Positions 36,386 through 43,801 of a stretch of DNA of 54,467 nt are shown piece by piece; within the stretch, counting starts at the first letter, position 1; the number at the start of each line of letters is the position of its first letter. The DNA is from Acidobacteriota bacterium. GTDB taxonomy: Bacteria; Actinomycetota; Acidimicrobiia; Acidimicrobiales; Palsa-688. The stretch lies in the NCBI GenBank assembly GCA_028876385.1, contig JAGWSF010000197.1, positions 1 to 54,467 on the forward strand. The letters run 5' to 3'. A model generated the notes under the pieces. The model did not search any database. It was not told the DNA's origin and was given only the letters and a program-made list of their open reading frames with translations. The translations under genes and the position numbers were made by a program.

Positions 36386-38051
36386 GACGGCCGGGCCGCG
36401 GCTGTCGGCGGACGGGCTCGCGTTCCGAGCCGCGTGGACCGTCGAGGGCGTGTCGGTGACCGGCGCCCATCACCGTCAACTCGACTGGCCCTGCCAGGAC
36501 GCCTTCGGCCGTGCCGTCTCCGAGGAGGTGGCGGTGGTGGCGGTCTCCGACGGCCACGGCCATCACCGCCATTTCCGCAGCGCCTGGGGATCAGCGGCGG
36601 CGGTACGCGTCGCCCTGGCCAGCTTGGCGGAGTGGGCCGCGCTGGCGCGGTCACACGATCACCCTCCCGCCGCCGAGGACATGCGCGAGCAGGTCCTGCC
36701 GCTGATCTGGCAGCGGTGGATCGAGGAGGTCGAGGCCGATTTCGAGGGGCGCCCCTTCAGCGCCGAGGAGGTCGCCCTGGCCGGCGCGGCCGACGACCCG
36801 GTCATCGCCTACGGCGCCACCCTCCTGTGCGCGGTGCTGACCCCGGGGTGGATAGGGGTGGCGCAGATCGGTGACGGTGACGTGGTGGCGGTGCGCTCCG
36901 ATGGCTACTCGTCGCGGCCGCTGCCCGACGATCCGGTGCTCGACGGAACCCGCACCACCAGCCTGTGCCAGCCCGACGCCCTCACCGCGTTCCGCTGCCG
37001 GATCATCGATCTGGTCTCGGAACCGGTCAGGGCCGTCCTGCTGGCCACCGATGGCTACGGCAACGCCCAGGCCGACGACGACTGGGCGTCGGGGTTCGGG
37101 CCCGACCTGCAGCAGCTCGTGACCGCCCGGGGATTCCCGTGGGTGGCCGGGCAGTTGCCGCACTGGGCGGAGCGCTGCGCGTCCAGTGAGGGAAGCGGCG
37201 ACGACACGACCGTCGCGGTGGCCTTCGCCGGCGCCTTCGACCAACCGGTCTTCGGTGGCGACGCCATGGCTACGGCCTCCTCCACCCTGCCGCTCGGCTC
37301 CTCCACCCTGCCGCTCGGCTCCTCCACCCTGCCGGTGGAGTCCCGGGAGGAGCCGCTCGGGGAGGGCCGGGAGCACCGGGAGGGCCGGGAGGGCCGGGAG
37401 GGCCGGGAGGGCCGGGAGCACCGGGAGGGCCGGGAGGGCCGGGAGCACCGGGAGGGCCGGGAGGGCCGGCGGGGACCGGGCCGCCGACCGTCGAGGCTCT
37501 GGCTGGCCGCCGGCGCGGTCGTCGTGGCCGGGGCGGTAGTGGCGACGGCGTTGGCGACCACCGCGTCGGGCGGCCCGCATCACCTGACCGGCACCCGGCC
37601 GACCATCACCACCGTGGCACCGGCGACGAGCCCGCCGCCGACCGATAGCGGCGCCGGCCGAGCGGGTTCGGTCCGGTTGGTCCCTGGAGCCGCCGAGATC
37701 GCCGTCGCCGGCTCGACCGGCGCCGAGGTGACCGTCGTATTCCCCGCCCCGCTGGTGGCTTCGGGGCCGCTCGACGCCGTCGTCGACGGGGCCGACGTCT
37801 TCGTTCTGGGCGGCGACGGGAGACTGTGGCGCCTGCCCCTACCGGGTGTGGGGGGTGCTCTCGGCGCCGCCGCGACCGGCCCGCTGACCGGCGCCGCTCC
37901 ACCGCTGTCGCTGTCGTCGGGCGCTGTCGCGGTCGCCGACGGGACCAGCCTGGTCTACCTGGTCAACCCCGACACCATGACCGCCACCTGCCGGAGCCCC
38001 TCCACCGCATCGATCGTCGCCTGCCCGCTCTCGACGGAGAAGACGTCATGA
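36369..38051 (+). CDS. PPM/PP2C-type protein phosphatase with TM and extracellular domain (YegK-like)
   Basis: 560 residues from GTG 36369. Phosphatase domain 1-~290: HHRQLDWPCQDAFGRA, VVAVSDGHGHHRHF (Asp61), GATLLCAVLTPGWIGVAQIG with DGD, VLLATDGYGNAQ, and EGSGDDTTVAVAF, giving the metal-binding Asp set of PPM enzymes. A linker of TLPLGSS and GREHREGREG repeats follows (~305-370), then one TM (LWLAAGAVVVAGAVVATALA) and an extracellular domain of ~170 residues containing VFVLGGDGRLWRLPLPG, perhaps one blade of a propeller. It should remove phosphate from Ser/Thr marks set by the kinase encoded next. E. coli YegK has no such membrane part. ATGA overlap with the kinase. Confidence 0.88.
   Translation: MKRSSETAGPRLSADGLAFRAAWTVEGVSVTGAHHRQLDWPCQDAFGRAVSEEVAVVAVSDGHGHHRHFRSAWGSAAAVRVALASLAEWAALARSHDHPPAAEDMREQVLPLIWQRWIEEVEADFEGRPFSAEEVALAGAADDPVIAYGATLLCAVLTPGWIGVAQIGDGDVVAVRSDGYSSRPLPDDPVLDGTRTTSLCQPDALTAFRCRIIDLVSEPVRAVLLATDGYGNAQADDDWASGFGPDLQQLVTARGFPWVAGQLPHWAERCASSEGSGDDTTVAVAFAGAFDQPVFGGDAMATASSTLPLGSSTLPLGSSTLPVESREEPLGEGREHREGREGREGREGREHREGREGREHREGREGRRGPGRRPSRLWLAAGAVVVAGAVVATALATTASGGPHHLTGTRPTITTVAPATSPPPTDSGAGRAGSVRLVPGAAEIAVAGSTGAEVTVVFPAPLVASGPLDAVVDGADVFVLGGDGRLWRLPLPGVGGALGAAATGPLTGAAPPLSLSSGAVAVADGTSLVYLVNPDTMTATCRSPSTASIVACPLSTEKTS
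37257..37475 (+). repeat. In-frame repeats in the phosphatase linker
   Basis: Three 21-bp copies of TCCTCCACCCTGCCGCTCGG-type sequence (about 37278-37338) are followed by about eleven 9-bp units of GGGAGGGCC/GGGAGCACC (about 37362-37470) encoding GRE/HRE. Both periods are multiples of three. Confidence 0.85.
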
Positions 38052-39412
38052 CCAACCTGATCGACAGTTTGACCGGCCGTACCGTCCGTATGGTGCGGAC
38101 CGGCGCCGAGGTGACCGTGGGTAGACGGCTCGGCGCCGGCGGCCAGGGGGTGGTCTACGAGGCGACGCTCGGGTCGCGCCCGCTGGCCCTCAAGTGGCTG
38201 CGGGGTGGGCCCCGCATCGAGCAGCAGCGGGCCAGCATCGACCAGCTGATCACCCGGGGCCAGCCCCACCCGGCCTTCACGTGGCCGATAGACATGGTGG
38301 CGGCCGACGGATGGAGCGGCTTCGGCTACCTGATGCCCCTGCTCGACAAGCAGAAGTTCACCTCGCTGGCGGCCATGCTCAACTCCCCCGACCAGCCGTC
38401 GTTCCGGGTACTGGTGACCATCAGTCGGGAGCTCGTCGACGCCTTCGCCGCCCTGCACGGCAGCGGCCTGTGCTACCGCGACATCAACTTCGGCAACCTG
38501 CAGGTCGATGTCGACCGGGCCGAGGTGGCCATCATCGACATCGACAATGTCGGGATCGACGGGGCCGACGTGTTCGTCCGCGGTACCCCCCGCTTCATGG
38601 CGCCGGAGATCGTGCGAGGTGACTCCCTGCCCTGCACCGTCACCGACCTGTACTCGCTGTCGGTCCTCTTGTTCCACCTGTTCATGCACGGTCACCCCCT
38701 CGAGGGCAGCCGGACCGACTCGTCCTACAACTGGTCGGCGGCGCACATATCGGAAAGCGACATGGCCCTCCTGCACTACGGAATAGAACCTGTGTTCGTC
38801 TACGACCCGAAGGACCTGTCCAACCGGCCTCTGCCTGGGGACGCCGTCGAGGTTTGGTGGCAGATCTACCCGCAGTTCCTTCAGCGGGTCTTCGAGCGGG
38901 CGTTCACGACCGGTATCTGGGACGCCAGCCTTTCCGGCCGGGTGACCGAGGGGGTTTGGCGGCGTACTCTCGCCCGCCTGGCCGACTGCATCTCGCAGTG
39001 CCCCCACTGCCGGGCGGCGCGCTTCTGGGACCCCCACGTCCCCGACCGCAAATGCTGGAACTGCCGGGCCGCCGCCCCCCGCCCCCCGCTGCTCGAGGTG
39101 CACAACCAGCAGATAGTCCTGAGCGAAGGAGCCCCGATCACCAGCCACCACCTGTCCAGAGACAAGAACTACCGGCGGGCCATCGGCGTCGTCGAGGCTC
39201 ACCCCAACCGCCCCGGCGCCCTGGTGGTCCGCAACCTGAGTCGCCGGCCCTGGCACATCCGCCCGGTCGGGGAGGAACCCAAGACGGTCGACCCCAACCA
39301 GCGCATGGCCGTCCGCGCCATGACCGTGGATTTCGGCCCGATCGGACGCGACGGTCCGGTCGAGGGTCGCATCCACGACGGCGCGGACGACATCCGCGGG
39401 GCGCAGGGGTGA
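38048..39412 (+). CDS. Divergent Ser/Thr protein kinase with C-terminal zinc ribbon (YegI-like)
   Basis: 454 residues. Kinase domain ~20-310: P-loop RRLGAGGQGVVYEA, Lys49 in PLALKWL, catalytic loop YRDINFGNL (HRD replaced by Y143-R-D145; N150 present), metal loop IIDIDNVG (DFG replaced by D164-I-D166), then PRFMAPEI. The catalytic Lys, Asp, Asn and metal Asp are kept, so activity is likely. A zinc ribbon follows: C318-x2-C321-x14-C336-x2-C339, then a ~110-residue beta-rich tail (VVEAHPNRPGALVVRNLSRR). Zinc-ribbon kinases next to vWA and PP2C genes define the TerY-P triad. No TM, so cytosolic. ATGA overlap upstream, GTGA overlap downstream. Confidence 0.9.
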   Translation: MTNLIDSLTGRTVRMVRTGAEVTVGRRLGAGGQGVVYEATLGSRPLALKWLRGGPRIEQQRASIDQLITRGQPHPAFTWPIDMVAADGWSGFGYLMPLLDKQKFTSLAAMLNSPDQPSFRVLVTISRELVDAFAALHGSGLCYRDINFGNLQVDVDRAEVAIIDIDNVGIDGADVFVRGTPRFMAPEIVRGDSLPCTVTDLYSLSVLLFHLFMHGHPLEGSRTDSSYNWSAAHISESDMALLHYGIEPVFVYDPKDLSNRPLPGDAVEVWWQIYPQFLQRVFERAFTTGIWDASLSGRVTEGVWRRTLARLADCISQCPHCRAARFWDPHVPDRKCWNCRAAAPRPPLLEVHNQQIVLSEGAPITSHHLSRDKNYRRAIGVVEAHPNRPGALVVRNLSRRPWHIRPVGEEPKTVDPNQRMAVRAMTVDFGPIGRDGPVEGRIHDGADDIRGAQG

Positions 39413-41841
39413 CCGCCCGGCTGACGGTCCAGGTCCTCCCCGCCGGCGATGAGCTGTTCTTCGACGGGGACCGTCCGGTGGTCATCGGTCGGGACCGCGG
39501 CGCCGATGTGGTCGTGTCCGACGAGCGGGCGTCGCGCCGCCACGCCGTCGTGCGCCCCGACGGGGACGCCGGGTGGGTGCTGGAGGATCACAGCTCCAAC
39601 GGGACTTTCAGTTCCGGCGAGCGGGTGGCCGCCGTCCCCGTGGAGGGATCCATGCTCGTGCACCTCGGCGACCCGCAGCGGGGTGCGGCGGTGCGCCTGG
39701 CCGTGGCCGTCGGGGTGGCGTCGGAGCGGGCCTGGACCGCCCACCAGCCGCCAGTGCGCCGCTCCCGCCGGCCGATCCCGATGTCCGAGTCGGCGTCGGG
39801 GGCCGGGCCGTCACGGTCGGAGCTGGGGGAGTTCTCGGCCGCCTACGAGCCGGCCACCCGCGTCCGGATCGGCCGGGCCGCGGACAATGACATCGTCGTC
39901 GCCGACCTGCTCGTCTCCCGCCATCACGCCGAACTGCGCCAGGGTCGGCGGGGATACGAGATCGTCGACCTAGGGTCGGCCAACGGAGTGTTCGTAGACG
40001 GCGGCCGGGTGGCCCGCCGGGCGGCCCTGGCCGAGGGATCGATCGTCAGTATCGGCCATCACCTGTTCCGGCTGTGGCAGGGCCGTCTGGAGGAATACGT
40101 CGACTCCGGCCAGGTCAGCTTCTCGGCCCTGGACCTGGCCGTGCGGGCCGGATCCCGCCGGCTTCTCGACGACGTCAGCTTCATCCTCGAAGCGGGCCAG
40201 TTCCTCGCCGTCCTCGGCCCGACGGGAGCGGGGAAATCCACCCTGATGAGGGCCCTCATCGGTAGCCGCCCGGCCGACTCCGGGCAGGTGCTCTACAACG
40301 GCCGCGACGTCTACGCCAACTACGCCGAGCTGCGCAACCGCATCGCCTACGTCCCCCAGGACGACCTCCTGCACTCCCAGCTCACCGTCCGCGACGCCCT
40401 CGAGTACGCCGCCGCCCTGCGCTTCCCTCCCGACGTGTCCGCCGGCGACCGCCGCCAACGGGTGGTGGAGATCATGGCCGAGCTGGGCCTGTCGGAGCGG
40501 GCCGGCCTGGTCGTGGACAAGCTGTCGGGAGGACAAAGGAAGCGGACCAGCGTGGCCATCGAACTCCTCACCCGCCCGTCCCTCCTGGTCCTCGACGAGC
40601 CGACCTCGGGCCTCGATCCCGGCTACGAGAAGTCGGTGATGGAGTTGCTGCGATCCCTCGCCGACGGCGGCCGCACGGTGATCACCGTGACCCACTCGGT
40701 GCAGAGCCTCGGCATGTGCGACCGGATCCTCTTCCTCGCCCCCGGCGGCCAGACGGCCTTCTTCGGTCCGCCATCGGAGGCTCTCGACTACTTCGACCAG
40801 GACGAGTACGCCGACGTGTTCCGGGTCCTCGACCGCAGCGATCCGGGCCAGGCCAAGGCGTCCTTCTGCGGCTCCGAAGCCGAGAGCCGCTACGTCCGGC
40901 AGCCACTGGCCGAACAGAAACGAGCCCTGGCCGCCGAAACCGGCGCAGGGACCCCCTCCACCCAGCCGGCGCCCCCGCCGCCGACCGCGGATTTCCGCAA
41001 CCAGTTCGCCACCCTCGTCCGCCGCTACGTGTCGGTCATCGTCAACGACCGGCGCAACACCGCGCTGCTCCTATTGCAGGCGCCGGTGCTGGGCCTGTTG
41101 ATGATGGTGGTGCTCGGTCACGGGAACCTGAACACCGCCGCCCCCACCTCGCGCGCCACGGCAGGCAGCGTGCTGGTGGCTCTCGTGCTCGGCTCGGCCT
41201 ACCTCGGTGCATCCAACGCGGTGCGCGAGATCGTCAAGGAAAGGTCCATCCTGGCCCGTGAACTGTCCGTCGGGGTCTCCCCGCTGGCCTACATACTTTC
41301 CAAGGCGGTCGTGCTCGGCGTCCTCACCGTGGCCCAGTCCCTGATCCTGGTGGTGCTGGGCGTGGCCCGCCAGGGAGGGCCGCAGCACGGCGCCCTGTTC
41401 GGCTCGGGCCGACTCGAGCTGTTCCTCGTGGTGTCGATGACGGGGGTGTCGGCCATGGCCCTCGGCCTGCTGATCTCGGCGTTGGTGTCCAACGGTGACA
41501 AGGCCCTCACCATCCTGCCGGTGGTCCTGTTCGCCCAGTTCGTCATGACCGGCGCGGCGTTCAACCTCACCCACACCCCGGTGCTCGGCCAGGTCTCGTA
41601 CCTGACCTCGGCCCGGTGGGGCTACTCGGGTGCGGCCTCCACCGTCGATCTTGACGCCATCCAGCACCTCGGCTGCAACGGTGCCCCCGGCCCCGGGATT
41701 CGCCACCTCTGCGACGCCACCCACCGCCACTCGGCGGGGGTGTGGTTGGGAGACGAGCTGGCCCTGGCTGGCCTCAGCGCGGTCATGCTGGCCGGAGCGT
41801 GGCGCATCATCGTTCCCCTGGGCCGGCCCAGCCGGCGTTGA
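39409..41841 (+). CDS. Double-FHA ABC transporter (Rv1747-like)
   Basis: 810 residues from GTG 39409. FHA1 (~15-95): PVVIGRDRGADVVVSDERAS, RRHAVV, SSNGTF. FHA2 (~140-215): RVRIGRAADNDIVVADLLVS, RHHAEL, SANGVFVDG. ABC ATPase of the ABCG type (~235-470): Walker A GPTGAGKS (G270-S277), LSGGQRKRTSVAIELL, Walker B LLVLDEPTSGLDP (Asp396), H-loop VTHSV. ABC2-type membrane domain ~530-810 with about six TM. Architecture matches mycobacterial Rv1747, whose FHA domains bind phosphorylated sites set by kinase PknF and which exports a cell-envelope glycolipid. Here the neighbouring kinase is the likely partner. Last gene of the operon. Confidence 0.93.
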   Translation: MTARLTVQVLPAGDELFFDGDRPVVIGRDRGADVVVSDERASRRHAVVRPDGDAGWVLEDHSSNGTFSSGERVAAVPVEGSMLVHLGDPQRGAAVRLAVAVGVASERAWTAHQPPVRRSRRPIPMSESASGAGPSRSELGEFSAAYEPATRVRIGRAADNDIVVADLLVSRHHAELRQGRRGYEIVDLGSANGVFVDGGRVARRAALAEGSIVSIGHHLFRLWQGRLEEYVDSGQVSFSALDLAVRAGSRRLLDDVSFILEAGQFLAVLGPTGAGKSTLMRALIGSRPADSGQVLYNGRDVYANYAELRNRIAYVPQDDLLHSQLTVRDALEYAAALRFPPDVSAGDRRQRVVEIMAELGLSERAGLVVDKLSGGQRKRTSVAIELLTRPSLLVLDEPTSGLDPGYEKSVMELLRSLADGGRTVITVTHSVQSLGMCDRILFLAPGGQTAFFGPPSEALDYFDQDEYADVFRVLDRSDPGQAKASFCGSEAESRYVRQPLAEQKRALAAETGAGTPSTQPAPPPPTADFRNQFATLVRRYVSVIVNDRRNTALLLLQAPVLGLLMMVVLGHGNLNTAAPTSRATAGSVLVALVLGSAYLGASNAVREIVKERSILARELSVGVSPLAYILSKAVVLGVLTVAQSLILVVLGVARQGGPQHGALFGSGRLELFLVVSMTGVSAMALGLLISALVSNGDKALTILPVVLFAQFVMTGAAFNLTHTPVLGQVSYLTSARWGYSGAASTVDLDAIQHLGCNGAPGPGIRHLCDATHRHSAGVWLGDELALAGLSAVMLAGAWRIIVPLGRPSRR

Positions 41842-41859
41842 CCGAGGGCTCCGGCCTCG

Positions 41860-42010
41860 ACCAGGGTGGCGAACCAGCGGCCCCGTAGACCGGCAGGTTC
41901 CCGGCCCGGAGTATCCCCCGGGCCGCGCACGCTCTGGCGCCCCGGGCTGGAACCGACGAACAGCTGCAGCAACGAGGAAAGGTAGGGATCAAGGGTCGGC
42001 GGGTCGTGTC
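41860..42010 (-). pseudogene. Decayed 3' fragment of a paralogue of the 48003-48983 gene
   Basis: On the minus strand one frame reads LQLFVGSSPGRQSVRG and a neighbouring frame ARGILRAGNLPVYGAAG. The intact protein at 48003-48983 ends LLRLFVEPLAGRMSVRGRQP then LRAGNLLRAGGRWFDLEW. The DNA also aligns over ~140 bp (AACCAGCGGCCCC, CAGGTTCCC/TAGGTTCCC, GACGAACAG and GGGATC in order). The fragment is frameshifted, so it is a relic of a duplicated gene left at the 3' end of the FHA/kinase operon. The upstream part of the gene is missing. Confidence 0.65.
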
Positions 42011-42026
42011 CCCTCGCCTGGCGGCG

Positions 42027-42371
42027 CTAACCCACGAGCAGACCGGCCAGGAGGGAACAGGCGTTGGCGAGCAGACAGATGAGGGTGAGATCGATCACGG
42101 CCCGTCGCTGCCAAGCGTAAAGCAAAGCGGTTTCGAGGAGCCAGACCATGATTTCGGCGCACCACAGGGCCGCCTCGGGGCCGAGGGGATGCACCAGGGA
42201 GGGGGTCAGCGCCCAGGCGAACAGCGGGTAGCTGATCAGATTGACGGAGGCGCCGGCGGCGGCGGCCACCAATGCTCGTATTAGCAGCACACGCTTCAGG
42301 GCGAGGCAGTACAGCGGTACCTCGACGACCTCCGTCAGGGCCAGGCCGGTCAGTATCTGCGCCCCGGTCAT
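42027..42371 (-). CDS. Four-helix membrane protein of unknown function
   Basis: 114 residues: four TM segments (TGLALTEVVEVPLYCLAL; LVAAAAGASVNLISYPLFAW; LWCAEIMVWLLETALLYAW; LTLICLLANACSLLAGLLVG). Buried Glu residues occur in three helices (TEVVEVP, AEIMVWLLE), an unusual feature kept in a group of small actinobacterial membrane proteins I cannot name. ATG 42371. Divergent from the DUF2510 gene. Its proximity to the kinase operon may be incidental. Confidence 0.7.
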   Translation of the reverse strand: MTGAQILTGLALTEVVEVPLYCLALKRVLLIRALVAAAAGASVNLISYPLFAWALTPSLVHPLGPEAALWCAEIMVWLLETALLYAWQRRAVIDLTLICLLANACSLLAGLLVG

Positions 42372-42431
42372 CGGGCGCGGAACCTACGCTTCTCGCAGGG
42401 TTCGACACATGGGTTACGGGAGGAGCTGGCC

Positions 42432-42725
42432 TTGTGGACTCGACTGGTTGCGGCATTGGGGACCGACGCGTGCAATCCGGCGGTGGCGGGCTGCAAAGCG
42501 ACCACTTCGTCTGGATCTCCGGTCCTGGTGCTGGTCGTGGCCGCCATTGTGGTCGTCATCGTGCTGTCCATTGTGGCCCTCGCCATCCGGGTCCGCCGGC
42601 GCCGCCGCTCCGGGGCCCTGCCGCCCCCCGCCACGGCCCCGGGCTGGTATCCCGATCCGTCCGGTGAGGGCGCCAGCCGCTACTGGAACGGGGAGCGCTG
42701 GACGGATACGCCCGGCGGTGACTGA
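42432..42725 (+). CDS. DUF2510 membrane protein
   Basis: 97 residues from TTG 42432, preceded by GGGAGGAG at 7 bp. A Cys-containing N-terminus (DACNPAVAGCKA), one TM (PVLVLVVAAIVVVIVLSIVA), a basic stop-transfer RVRRRRRSG, then the DUF2510 motif APGWYPDPSGEG...YWNGERWT at the C-terminus on the cytoplasmic side. DUF2510 is a short actinobacterial motif of unknown role found beside TM segments. Confidence 0.85.
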   Translation: MWTRLVAALGTDACNPAVAGCKATTSSGSPVLVLVVAAIVVVIVLSIVALAIRVRRRRRSGALPPPATAPGWYPDPSGEGASRYWNGERWTDTPGGD

Positions 42726-42853
42726 AGTCGGGGCCGCTCGCGTCGCGTAGCTCCGGCCGACGTGAGCTCTCGCCCTTTCTTCGGGTGCCTACCAGCTCCT
42801 CGGCTGCGGGTGGCCCCGCGAGTGGCTCGATAGTGACCGCGGGCTCGTCGAGC

Positions 42854-43756
42854 TCACCCGGCTGACGCCCGAGGAGGTCCCGGCGCGAAGTGGAGCAGCT
42901 CCTGGCAGACCGACAGGGCGCGTATCCCTGTCCCGGTGGCGGTGAGCTCCCGGCCGTCGATGGATCGCACCAGGACCGGGCCCCGGACGCTGCTGACCAG
43001 CATCACTGCGTCGGCGGCCCGCAGACCCTCAACGGTGGTCTGATCCCGGCCGGTGGTGAAGCCGTGGGAGCTCAGCTCCCGAAGGAGGCGCTCGGCGGAG
43101 ATCGAGGCCAGAATGCCGTTGGCCCCGGGGAGGACCGTGCGCACCCGGGTGTCGTTGACCCACAGGACGGCCGCCGTGGTGGCCTCCAGGACCCGACCGT
43201 CGGAGGACACGAAGATGGCGTCGTCGGCGCCCCGGCGGTGCGCCTCACGCTGTGCGGCCATGTTCAAGGCGTACGACAGCGTCTTGACCCCGCCGAGCAG
43301 CCAGGGGCAGTCGGCGAAGGCCTCTGAGCCCACACCCCGTGCGAGGGTGACCACCCTGACACCGTCCCGGCGGGCGGCCGGGATACCGGCGGGCATCCGG
43401 GAGATGGAAGCGAACCCCGTCGGCTCCTCGCCCCCTTCCCTCCCCCGGGTGAGCACCAGCTTCAGGCTGGCCTCCTCCTCGGCGGGCCGAGCCCTGTCCC
43501 ATTCGACGACCAGGGACCCCACCAGGGCCTGCCACGAGGCCCGGTCGAAGACGATGTCGAGACCGCCCGCCGATCCGGCCATGCGATCCAGGTGCAGTTC
43601 GAGGTCGTCGACCAGCACCATCCCCCCGGACCTCCTCACCCGGCAGCCCTCGAAGCACCCGTCGCCCCTGGTCAGGCCGAGGTCGTCGGTCCAGATGGCC
43701 GGGGCAGCCGGGTCGACAAGGCCCCGGCCGAGCACCGCTACGGCGTCGGAGGTCAC
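42854..43756 (-). CDS. Class IV PLP aminotransferase, aminodeoxychorismate lyase-like
   Basis: 300 residues. Fold type IV markers: GLTRGDGCFEGCRV near the start, LELHLDRMAGSAGGLDI, the PLP lysine in GGVKTLSYALNMAAQREAHR, RGADDAIFVSSDGRVLEATT with the Glu-x-x-x-x cofactor loop, and the late AADAVMLVSSVRGPVLVRSI. Order and length match PabC-type 4-amino-4-deoxychorismate lyase, which makes p-aminobenzoate for folate; D-amino-acid or branched-chain aminotransferase activity cannot be excluded. No pabA/pabB gene is in view. ATG 43756 lies 45 bp after the PrsW gene stop (same strand). Confidence 0.85.
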   Translation of the reverse strand: MTSDAVAVLGRGLVDPAAPAIWTDDLGLTRGDGCFEGCRVRRSGGMVLVDDLELHLDRMAGSAGGLDIVFDRASWQALVGSLVVEWDRARPAEEEASLKLVLTRGREGGEEPTGFASISRMPAGIPAARRDGVRVVTLARGVGSEAFADCPWLLGGVKTLSYALNMAAQREAHRRGADDAIFVSSDGRVLEATTAAVLWVNDTRVRTVLPGANGILASISAERLLRELSSHGFTTGRDQTTVEGLRAADAVMLVSSVRGPVLVRSIDGRELTATGTGIRALSVCQELLHFAPGPPRASAG

Positions 43757-43801
43757 CGCAAGACTGTATTCGTGGGCCCGGACAGGAGGCGGGACGGTAA
43801 C

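Noticed and set aside
37955..39376. 473-residue open frame on the minus strand
   Set aside because: Antisense to the zinc-ribbon kinase, which has all kinase motifs; no recognisable domain in the antisense frame.
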